In this document: in pieces, positions 7,875 to 13,463 of the stretch
How positions within the stretch are numbered: the first letter of the stretch is position 1
Layout: every line of letters starts with the position of its first letter
Source: Pseudomonadota bacterium
GTDB taxonomy: Bacteria > Pseudomonadota > Gammaproteobacteria > Arenicellales > Arenicellaceae
NCBI GenBank assembly: GCA_018660405.1
Contig: JABJKL010000132.1
Location: 1 to 16,548, forward strand
Direction: 5' to 3'
Length of the DNA: 16,548 nucleotides
The notes under the pieces: generated by a model
Seen by the model: the letters and a program-made list of their open reading frames with translations, nothing else
Database searches by the model: none
Told to the model about the DNA's origin: nothing
Translations under genes and position numbers: made by a program

Positions 7875-7910
7875 CTCCTGTATCTCCTGTATCTCTTGTA
7901 TCTCTTGTCG
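7875..7910 (-). repeat. 9-bp tandem repeat forming the yrbG leader
   Basis: Four units run 7875-7883, 7884-7892, 7893-7901 and 7902-7910: CTCCTGTAT twice, CTCTTGTAT, then CTCTTGTCG on the plus strand. Read on the yrbG strand, each unit offers an AGGAG or AAGAG core, so Shine-Dalgarno-like sites are stacked every nine bases. The nearest (7875-7879) is five bases from the GTG. Copy number would slip easily, and with a 9-bp unit the spacing of the nearest site would be unaffected. Confidence 0.85.
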
Positions 7911-8046
7911 TAACGGACGCGGAGTTTCGATTTACTCTTTTAACGTTGGCGTCACTTAATAAGCGTAAGTATCCAACAGACGGCAGCTATTTGACAGCTT
8001 TACGGCGCACGCGATCCAAAGATGCACTAAATTTAACAATATTACC

Positions 8047-8061
8047 CTGGTGCTCCTTCAA
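8047..8061 (+). repeat. One-armed relative of the 37-nt hairpin element
   Basis: CTGGTGCTCCTTCAA matches 14 of 15 bases of the left arm of the hairpin at 9788. The right arm is missing, so no stem forms. With the 11-nt match at 7869-7879 it places two partial copies in the divergent spacer. Confidence 0.5.
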
Positions 8062-8163
8062 CACGGTTTGCGGAGCTCGCGCCACATTACGATTCATTAG
8101 CAACATGGCCCGATAGCGCCATTGCCATTTACAATGCGAGAAATACTGATACAGTCCCGACCA

Positions 8164-8176
8164 TCTAGTGTAGTGT
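8164..8176 (+). repeat. 13-mer TCTAGTGTAGTGT upstream of mlaC
   Basis: An exact copy of the 13-mer found at 14782-14794 ahead of hisB. It ends 24 bp before the mlaC ATG. It may be an operator, part of a promoter or a small repeat; its function is unknown. Confidence 0.55.
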
Positions 8177-8200
8177 CGTAATTTACTAAAGGTACAAACC

Positions 8201-8812
8201 ATGAAGCGTTTGATTAGCGCCATAATTTTTCTGGGCTGGGCCTCTGCCGGCAGCGCCGAAATGGCCGCGCCAGATGTCGTCGTACGTACGACTATCGATA
8301 CAGTCCTTGCCAGTCTTTCCAGCAATAGGGATCAGTACCTGCTCGACAAGAGTCAATTATTTGAGATGGTTGATCAAGTTATCATGCCGCACATCGATCT
8401 CGAACGAACTTACCGGCTCGTTTTAGGCAGCCACTCACGATCACTATCGCCGGAAAAACAAACTGAATTTAATACTGAATTCAAGAATCTGTTACTTCGC
8501 ACCTATGGAACTGCGTTTTATGATTACACCGACCAGCAAATCACCATAAAACCGTTCGAAAACACCGATAACGAAGACCGCGTAACCGTATACGCAGAAC
8601 TTGTTCGCACAGACGCACCCAACGTCGTTCTGGAGTTCAAAATGACCAACCGCGGCCTACCTTCGTGGAAAGTCTACGATTTGGTCACCGAAGGTGTTAG
8701 CCTGATTAGTAACTACCGCTCGCAATACGATGGAATTATTTCGCGTAACGGCATCGATGCCTTAATCGCGCAGCTGGCGGACAAAAATAAAGAGGCATCC
8801 ACTACCCAGTAA
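8201..8812 (+). CDS. mlaC: MlaC / Ttg2D-like periplasmic phospholipid-binding protein
   Basis: A 203-residue protein with a signal peptide cleaved probably after SAGSA (Ala19). The Ttg2/MlaC domain shows QLFEMVDQVIMPHIDLERTYRLVLG, the FKNLLLRTYGTAFYDY helix, and WKVYDLVTEGVSLISNYRSQYDGII near the C-terminus, all typical. MlaC ferries phospholipid between the outer-membrane MlaA complex and the inner-membrane MlaFEDB transporter. The usual mlaF, mlaE and mlaD upstream and mlaB downstream are all missing, and a YadGH-like ABC-2 pair follows after 61 bp. AAAGG lies about 8 bases before the ATG. Whether this MlaC works with distant MlaFED or with the adjacent exporter is open. Confidence 0.9.
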   Translation: MKRLISAIIFLGWASAGSAEMAAPDVVVRTTIDTVLASLSSNRDQYLLDKSQLFEMVDQVIMPHIDLERTYRLVLGSHSRSLSPEKQTEFNTEFKNLLLRTYGTAFYDYTDQQITIKPFENTDNEDRVTVYAELVRTDAPNVVLEFKMTNRGLPSWKVYDLVTEGVSLISNYRSQYDGIISRNGIDALIAQLADKNKEASTTQ

Positions 8813-8873
8813 TCGGGCTGTTCGATCGGTTTCCTGTGTAGCGAAACGCTCCACTTCGCGCAAGTAAAACGCT

Positions 8874-9791
8874 ATGACTATTCCAGCCATTTCAATTCAG
8901 GCGTTGTGCAAAAACTATGGCCCTGTGCAGGCACTAAAGAATATTAATCTAAAAATTGCGCAAGGAGAATTTTTTGGGTTGCTTGGCCCAAATGGTGCTG
9001 GCAAATCGACATTAATCAATACCCTTGCAGGCTTAACCCGCCCAACATCGGGAACGCTTGAGGTTATGAGCCACAACGTAATTTCCGACTATCTGGCAGC
9101 ACGCGCGCATCTAGGCGTAGTTCCGCAAGAAATAGTATTTGACCCGTTTTTTTCAGTACGTGAAGCCTTGGTGTTCCAGTCTGGATATTATGGTCTGACT
9201 ACAAACGACAGCTGGATAGATGAACTTCTAATCACTTTAAAGCTGACCGAAAAGGCTAACGCCAATATGCGTGCGCTGTCGGGCGGCATGAAGCGTCGAG
9301 TGCTTATTGCTCAAGCCTTGGTACACAAGCCACCGGTGGTGGTGCTTGACGAACCCACAGCCGGTGTCGATGTAGAGTTACGCAAAAGCCTTTGGCGATT
9401 CGTTAACGCTCTACACAATGATGGCCATACGATCGTATTAACGACGCATTATCTGGAAGAAGCTGAAGCCTTGTGCGATCGCATTGCCATTATCGATCAC
9501 GGTGAGTTAATCGCACTGGAAAGCAAACGAGAGCTCATGCGTCGCGGCCTCGGGCAAAAACTTAAAGTATCCAGCAATAGTCCACTACCGGATGTGCCAG
9601 CAAACCTGCAGAGCAAAATTGTCAACCTCAGCAGCCATCAACTGGAACTTCGTTTACACCGCGAGCACGACTCAGTAATGAATATTCTGGATCAACTCAA
9701 AGCTGCAGGTTTCCAAATTGATGATCTAGGAGTAGAGACCGATAGTTTGGAAGACATTTTTGTTCAGTTAACGAGTGAGCAGGCGAACTAG
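8874..9791 (+). CDS. yadG: ABC-2 exporter ATPase, YadG-like
   Basis: A 305-residue ABC ATPase. Walker A GPNGAGKST is at 38-46, the Q-loop VVPQE at 82-86, the signature LSGGM at 135-139, Walker B VVVLDEP at 155-161 and the H-loop histidine at 192 (TTHYLEEAEALCDRI). The C-terminal 100 residues are the family's accessory domain. The sequence style matches the NodI/YadG/drug-export subfamily rather than MlaF. Substrate unknown. Its stop codon TAG (9789-9791) forms the base of a hairpin that runs to the permease start, so the two genes are probably co-expressed through that structure. No strong Shine-Dalgarno is visible. Confidence 0.9.
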   Translation: MTIPAISIQALCKNYGPVQALKNINLKIAQGEFFGLLGPNGAGKSTLINTLAGLTRPTSGTLEVMSHNVISDYLAARAHLGVVPQEIVFDPFFSVREALVFQSGYYGLTTNDSWIDELLITLKLTEKANANMRALSGGMKRRVLIAQALVHKPPVVVLDEPTAGVDVELRKSLWRFVNALHNDGHTIVLTTHYLEEAEALCDRIAIIDHGELIALESKRELMRRGLGQKLKVSSNSPLPDVPANLQSKIVNLSSHQLELRLHREHDSVMNILDQLKAAGFQIDDLGVETDSLEDIFVQLTSEQAN

Positions 9792-9824
9792 TGCTCCTTC
9801 AATATAATATTGAGAGAGCACTAG
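9788..9824 (+). other. 37-nt hairpin covering the yadG stop codon and the permease ribosome binding site
   Basis: Perfect 9-bp outer arms, CTAGTGCTC (9788-9796) and GAGCACTAG (9816-9824), are followed by one mismatch (9797/9815), a wobble (9798/9814) and a perfect inner stem, with CAATAT pairing ATATTG around A9806. The left arm contains the yadG TAG stop. The right arm contains GAGAG, about eight bases before the permease ATG at 9826. Folding would hide that site, and ribosomes finishing yadG would open it, which suggests translational coupling. A related hairpin follows grxD. Confidence 0.8.
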
Positions 9825-9825
9825 T

Positions 9826-10581
9826 ATGATTGGATGCTATACGCTGTTCAGAAAAGAAATGGCCCGATTTGGCAAAGTTTGGTTTCAAACAGTGCTGTCG
9901 CCTATCGTCACCGCAATGCTTTACCTGATGATTTTCTCGCAGATACTGGAAGGCCGTATCGAGGTATTTGAAGGCGTAGGTTATACCGAATTCCTCATCC
10001 CCGGTTTGCTCATGATGACGGTTATTCAAAATGCCTTTGCCAACTCTTCTTCCAGCCTGGTCCAATCAAAAACTCTGGGAAACCTTATTTTTATACTGAT
10101 GGCTCCCATATCAACCTTGCAAATATTTCTTGCCTACACGGCCGCAGCGGTCGCTCGCGGACTTATGGTCGGGCTTGGCGTACTGCTGATCGGATTATTC
10201 TATGTAAAAGTGCCCGTGCATAACTTTGGCATTATTTTGCTTTTTGCTATTTGCTCGAGTGCCGTATTGGGCGCTTTAGGCATTATTGCCGGAATCTGGG
10301 CAGATAAATTTGACCAGATGGCCGCCTTTCAGAATTTTATAATTGTGCCGCTGTCTTTTTTGAGTGGCGTGTTTTACTCCATCCATTCCCTGCAAGGCGT
10401 TTGGCATACGCTCAGTCGCTTTAACCCCTTCTTATATATGATCGATGGTTTTCGGTACGGCTTTTTCGGAGTCTCCGACGTGCCACTGGGAACCAGTCTG
10501 ACGGTGGTTTTCGTCTCTCTAATTGTATTAAGCGCCGTCTCTTGCTGGATGATCCATACGGGCTACAAATTGCGGCAGTAA
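9826..10581 (+). CDS. yadH: ABC-2 type permease, YadH-like
   Basis: A 251-residue membrane protein of the ABC-2 permease family with about six membrane segments. The C-terminal signature SFLSGVFYSIHSLQGVWHTL, then NPFLYMIDGFRYGFFGVSDVPLG, closely follows the YadH pattern. An amphipathic start (CYTLFRKEMARFGKVW) precedes the first segment, as in the family. It forms the transmembrane half of the exporter with the preceding ATPase; the substrate (drug, lipid or polysaccharide) cannot be read. ATG 9826 lies one base after the hairpin that covers its ribosome binding site. Confidence 0.9.
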   Translation: MIGCYTLFRKEMARFGKVWFQTVLSPIVTAMLYLMIFSQILEGRIEVFEGVGYTEFLIPGLLMMTVIQNAFANSSSSLVQSKTLGNLIFILMAPISTLQIFLAYTAAAVARGLMVGLGVLLIGLFYVKVPVHNFGIILLFAICSSAVLGALGIIAGIWADKFDQMAAFQNFIIVPLSFLSGVFYSIHSLQGVWHTLSRFNPFLYMIDGFRYGFFGVSDVPLGTSLTVVFVSLIVLSAVSCWMIHTGYKLRQ

Positions 10582-10615
10582 AACGCAAGCCACTCTAACC
10601 CGTATTCGTTCAAAC

Positions 10616-10624
10616 TGTTATAAT
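10616..10624 (+). promoter_or_regulatory. Candidate extended -10 promoter for ibaG
   Basis: TGTTATAAT is a perfect TATAAT preceded by the TGN extension. It sits in the 98-bp gap after the permease, 55 bp before the ibaG ATG. No good -35 is seen 17 bp upstream, which the extended -10 could offset. It would start transcription near 10631 and drive ibaG and onward. Confidence 0.5.
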
Positions 10625-10679
10625 TCAGACTATCTCAACGGCGGCTAAATTTTGTCCGATAGAAACAAGATACATCAAA

Positions 10680-10916
10680 ATGACTACTCCAGAGCAAATA
10701 CAAGATTGGATCGAACAAGGCTTGGCTGACTCCAACGCAAAAGTGACCGGGGATGGTCACCATTTTGAGGCGTTAATTTTGTGCGCCGATTTCGCGGGTA
10801 AAAGCAGTATTCAACGACACCAAATGGTATACGCAGCGTTGGGCGACCGAATGAAATCCGAAATCCACGCGCTTTCCATGAAAACGATGACTGCCGAAGA
10901 AATGCAAGACCGCTAA
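10680..10916 (+). CDS. ibaG: IbaG, BolA-family protein
   Basis: A 78-residue BolA/IbaG domain protein. It shows VTGDGHHFEALIL (about residues 22-34), RHQMVYAALGDRM, and the C-terminal IHALSMKTMTAEEM, matching the class II KH-like fold; the histidine in IHALS is the usual cofactor ligand region. BolA proteins partner CGFS glutaredoxins through a shared [2Fe-2S] cluster. IbaG is linked to acid stress and envelope integrity. Its place just before murA is conserved, but here grxD has been set between them. The Shine-Dalgarno is weak. Confidence 0.93.
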   Translation: MTTPEQIQDWIEQGLADSNAKVTGDGHHFEALILCADFAGKSSIQRHQMVYAALGDRMKSEIHALSMKTMTAEEMQDR

Positions 10917-10954
10917 TAACCGTCGCCCGCTGATGTGCAGGAGTGCTTGCCGCG

Positions 10955-11015
10955 CTTGACCCAAGTGCTCTTGATTTAAGCACCTTTGCTCCGAGCATCC
11001 TTGACCTAAGTACCT
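10955..11015 (+). repeat. Degenerate 15-bp repeat ahead of grxD
   Basis: Clear copies start at 10955, 10970 and 11000 (CTTGACCCAAGTGCT, CTTGATTTAAGCACC, CTTGACCTAAGTACC), on a 15-bp grid, with a poor copy at 10985. The consensus holds TTGAYYYAAG, so the copies look like repeated -35 elements or half-sites for a regulator. A short frame through the repeat (27 codons from GTG 10943 to TGA at 11024) is probably not a gene. Confidence 0.55.
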
Positions 11016-11022
11016 TGAAAAT

Positions 11023-11051
11023 CTGACAATACACCACATAGTATATATAAC
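11023..11051 (+). promoter_or_regulatory. Candidate sigma-70 promoter for grxD
   Basis: The -35 box CTGACA (11023-11028) and -10 box TATAAC (11046-11051) each match five of six consensus bases, with an ideal 17-bp spacer. It is 31 bp before the grxD ATG and directly downstream of the 15-bp repeats. A TTGAAA (11015-11020) with TAGTAT (11039-11044) at 18 bp is a weaker alternative. Confidence 0.55.
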
Positions 11052-11082
11052 CTCCAATTCCGGTAAAGGCCGGCCAATAACC

Positions 11083-11397
11083 ATGGTTCAAGAAACAATT
11101 AAAAAGACCCTTGAAGATAACGAAATAGTACTTTTCATGAAGGGCACGCGAGATTTTCCACAGTGTGGTTTTTCCGGTCGCGCGGTGCAAATTCTTGGTG
11201 CCTGTGGTGCTGAGTACGAATCTGTCGACGTGCTAGCCGATGAGCAAGTACGTGAGGGCATAAAGCAGTTCTCAAACTGGCCAACCGTTCCGCAGCTTTA
11301 CGTTAAAGGCAATTTCATTGGTGGTAGCGATATTATGATGGAAATGTATCAGAGTGGAGAGTTGCAACAAATTCTCGGAGATCAAGCAGGTACCTAG
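11083..11397 (+). CDS. grxD: GrxD, monothiol CGFS glutaredoxin
   Basis: A 104-residue Grx4-type glutaredoxin. The monothiol site CGFS is at 28-31 (Cys28), with Lys20 in FMKGT, WPTVPQLYV at 66-74 and GGSD at 80-83, the residues that bind glutathione. Such proteins carry and transfer [2Fe-2S] clusters and form mixed-cluster heterodimers with BolA proteins; the neighbour ibaG is exactly such a partner. Its own promoter candidate lies at 11023-11051. The TAG stop (11395-11397) starts the second 37-nt hairpin. Length is normal. Confidence 0.96.
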   Translation: MVQETIKKTLEDNEIVLFMKGTRDFPQCGFSGRAVQILGACGAEYESVDVLADEQVREGIKQFSNWPTVPQLYVKGNFIGGSDIMMEMYQSGELQQILGDQAGT

Positions 11398-11430
11398 TGT
11401 TCTTTCAATATCGTATTGAAGGAACACCGG
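11394..11430 (+). other. Second 37-nt hairpin, beginning at the grxD stop codon
   Basis: A 14-bp stem (11397-11410 with 11414-11427, one G-U pair) encloses a 3-nt loop TCG. It matches the hairpin at 9788 in 28 of 37 aligned positions. A C-G pair there (9794/9818) is a U-A pair here (11400/11424), a compensatory change. It begins at the TAG stop. No T-run follows directly. It lies between grxD and murA. Confidence 0.8.
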
Positions 11431-11432
11431 AT

Positions 11433-11451
11433 GGAATAAGCGCTTCCTTTT
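11433..11451 (+). terminator. Weak terminator-like stem before murA
   Basis: GGAA (11433-11436) can pair with TTCC (11444-11447), followed by TTTT (11448-11451). The stem is only four pairs, so at best it is a weak or partial terminator adding to the preceding hairpin. Confidence 0.2.
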
Positions 11452-11481
11452 CAGGGCCCACTTACAGACTTAATACGCGCC

Positions 11482-12780
11482 ATGGATAAGCTTATCGTCA
11501 CCGGCAACGGCCCACTCAATGGCGAGGTGCACATTGGCGGTGCAAAAAACGCAGTATTACCTATCTTAATCTCGTCATTGCTGGTCGATGGCAAATTAAA
11601 GATATCCAACGTTCCGCACTTGCACGATATAACCACTACGGTCAGTCTGCTTGGGCAGCTTGGTGTTCAATTCCAGATCGATGAACGTATGGCGGTGGAA
11701 GCGGACGCCCGTGAAGTAAATCGAATTCGCGCACCGTACGACCTGGTAAAAACCATGCGCGCCTCGATTTTAGTGCTCGGCCCACTGCTTACCCGATTTG
11801 GCGAGGCCGAAGTCTCACTGCCTGGCGGCTGCGCGATCGGGTCTCGACCCGTAAATTTGCACATTAAAGGCCTTGAGTTGATGGGCGCAGACATCAATAT
11901 TGAAGATGGGTATATCAAAGCCAAGGCTACCCGTTTGACGGGTGCCCGAATTTTTATGGATTTAGTATCGGTAACCGGAACTGAAAACCTGATGATGGCG
12001 GCAACCTTGGCCGATGGTATAACCACCATAGAAAATGCCGCTCGCGAACCTGAAGTCACGGACCTTGCGAATTGCCTTAATGCGATGGGTGCAAAAGTTT
12101 CTGATGCCGGTACAGATGTCATTACCATCGAGGGAGTGGATCGATTGCACGATGCCGAGCATCGCGCAATATCAGACCGAATTGAAACGGGCACCTATCT
12201 GGTCGCGGGCGCAGTAACCCGTGGGCGGGTAAAATGCAAACATACAGACCCAACGATACTTGATGCTGTGTTAGACAAATTACGCGAAGCGGGTGCAACT
12301 ATTGAAGTTGGAGAGAACTGGATAGATCTGGATATGAAGGGTAAGAGACCAAAAGCGGTGGATATTCGCACCGCCCCATACCCTGGCTTTCCAACCGATA
12401 TGCAAGCGCAGTTCGTACTGTTAAATGCCGTCGCTGACGGCACCACTACGGTCGTCGAGACTATTTTCGAGAATCGCTTCATGCATGTTCAGGAACTGCA
12501 ACGCATGGGTGCAGACATCCAGCTTAACGGAAATACTGCCGTCATTACCGGTAAATCATCGCTGAGCGGCGCACCAGTCATGGCGACCGATTTGCGAGCC
12601 TCCGCGTGTCTGGTGCTGGCGGGATTGATCGCAGACTCGCCGGTGACCATTGACCGTATTTATCACATCGATCGTGGTTACGACTGTATCGAAGAAAAAC
12701 TCTCTCAACTGGGCGCATCTATCAGGCGCGTGGCGGGCCATGTATGGGCCAGGGAGCAACAAGAGAACGCAGCAGCTTAG
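11482..12780 (+). CDS. murA: MurA, UDP-N-acetylglucosamine 1-carboxyvinyltransferase
   Basis: A 432-residue EPSP-synthase-fold enzyme. Lys22 and Asn23 are in GGAKNAVLPI, MRAS is at 92-95, and the catalytic Cys117 is in LPGGCAIGSRPV, so the enzyme has the Cys that fosfomycin attacks. The C-terminal FENRFMHVQELQRMGADI and DLRASACLVLAGL are typical. It transfers enolpyruvate to UDP-GlcNAc, the first committed step of peptidoglycan synthesis, in the cytoplasm. The C-terminus is a few residues longer than E. coli MurA (419). No strong Shine-Dalgarno precedes ATG 11482. ibaG-grxD is upstream and hisG follows after 46 bp. Confidence 0.97.
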   Translation: MDKLIVTGNGPLNGEVHIGGAKNAVLPILISSLLVDGKLKISNVPHLHDITTTVSLLGQLGVQFQIDERMAVEADAREVNRIRAPYDLVKTMRASILVLGPLLTRFGEAEVSLPGGCAIGSRPVNLHIKGLELMGADINIEDGYIKAKATRLTGARIFMDLVSVTGTENLMMAATLADGITTIENAAREPEVTDLANCLNAMGAKVSDAGTDVITIEGVDRLHDAEHRAISDRIETGTYLVAGAVTRGRVKCKHTDPTILDAVLDKLREAGATIEVGENWIDLDMKGKRPKAVDIRTAPYPGFPTDMQAQFVLLNAVADGTTTVVETIFENRFMHVQELQRMGADIQLNGNTAVITGKSSLSGAPVMATDLRASACLVLAGLIADSPVTIDRIYHIDRGYDCIEEKLSQLGASIRRVAGHVWAREQQENAAA

Positions 12781-12826
12781 GCTCAACAGACCGCATGTAT
12801 AAGCCCCTACCAAAGATATAAATCCA

Positions 12827-13462
12827 ATGATTACCATTGCCCTGTCAAAAGGCCGAATATACAAGCAATCTTTGCCGTTGCTCGCAGCCGCTGGGGTTGA
12901 GCCGACCGAAGATCCTGAAACCAGCCGAAAACTGATACTCGATACTACGCAAGCGTCGGTAAAGCTGGTTGTTATTAGAGCCACCGACGTGCCAACCTAC
13001 GTACAATTTGGTGCCGCAGATATCGGCTTTGTTGGAAAAGACACACTAATGGAACACAGTAGCCACGGCATCAGCGAGATGTTGGATTTGGGTATTAGTC
13101 GTTGCCGTTTGTCCGTTGCGTACCCGGCCGATGCTAAAAATAATGGCAAACGACAATTAAAAATAGCGACTAAATACGTGAACATCGCAAATCGCTACTT
13201 CGCTACCAAAGGCATACAAACCGAAATCATAAAATTGTACGGCTCTATGGAATTGGCACCTTTAGTTGGACTCGCCGACTGCATCGTCGACCTGGTCGAA
13301 ACCGGCAATACGCTCAAGGCCAACAATATGGTCGAAGGCGAAGTCATTGCGAATATTTCTTGCCGTTTGATTGCCAATAATGCCGCACTGAAAACACGCC
13401 ACAGCTCGATCAACGAACTGGTGGAAAAAATAGGCGCCGCAGTGAATAACTCGGCCAAATAG
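12827..13462 (+). CDS. hisG: HisG, ATP phosphoribosyltransferase, short form
   Basis: A 211-residue HisG. It shows the opening ITIALSKGRIYKQSLPLL, AADIGFVGKDTL, KIATKYVNIANRYF, and the PRPP-binding ADCIVDLVETGNTLKANNM. It lacks the C-terminal histidine-sensing domain of long-form HisG (about 299 residues), so it should need the regulatory subunit HisZ. It catalyses ATP + PRPP to phosphoribosyl-ATP, step one of histidine synthesis. The TAG stop is one base before the hisD ATG, so the two are coupled. murA is 46 bp upstream. Confidence 0.96.
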   Translation: MITIALSKGRIYKQSLPLLAAAGVEPTEDPETSRKLILDTTQASVKLVVIRATDVPTYVQFGAADIGFVGKDTLMEHSSHGISEMLDLGISRCRLSVAYPADAKNNGKRQLKIATKYVNIANRYFATKGIQTEIIKLYGSMELAPLVGLADCIVDLVETGNTLKANNMVEGEVIANISCRLIANNAALKTRHSSINELVEKIGAAVNNSAK

Positions 13463-13463
13463 C

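Larger units (their letters stand above)
7870..8200. other. 331-bp divergent spacer between yrbG and mlaC
   Basis: This is the only divergent junction and so must hold the outward promoters of both blocks. I see the 9-bp tandem repeat at 7875-7910, one-armed relatives of the 37-nt hairpin (7869-7879 and 8047-8061) and the 13-mer at 8164-8176. I could not place a convincing -35/-10 pair on either strand. A minus-strand open frame across 7987-8325 looks unlike a gene: it overlaps the mlaC start and its N-terminal half is an antisense reading of mlaC. Confidence 0.6.

Noticed and set aside
7025..8116. A 363-codon open frame on the plus strand
   Set aside because: It is antisense to yrbG, whose alpha-repeat motifs are clear. 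Its translation has no recognisable domain and is Thr/Ser/Pro/Ile-rich as expected of a shadow frame.
7987..8325. A 112-codon minus-strand frame in the yrbG-mlaC spacer
   Set aside because: Its first part is antisense to mlaC, no ribosome binding site precedes any of its ATGs, and no family is recognised. A 38-codon piece from an internal ATG to the stop at 7987 reads plausibly but lacks support.
8836..8860. Stem GCGAA with TTCGC between mlaC and yadG
   Set aside because: Only five pairs with a nine-base loop and no T-run; could easily be chance.
10943..11026. A 27-codon plus-strand peptide with pentapeptide-like repeats (ALDPS ALDLS)
   Set aside because: It is very short, starts at GTG with a site overlapping the start, and the pattern is fully explained by the 15-bp repeat. 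No comparative support available.
10684..11190. A 168-codon minus-strand frame across ibaG and the grxD start
   Set aside because: It overlaps two well supported genes on the other strand; its repeated VLRSRMLG-like residues come from the 15-bp DNA repeat.
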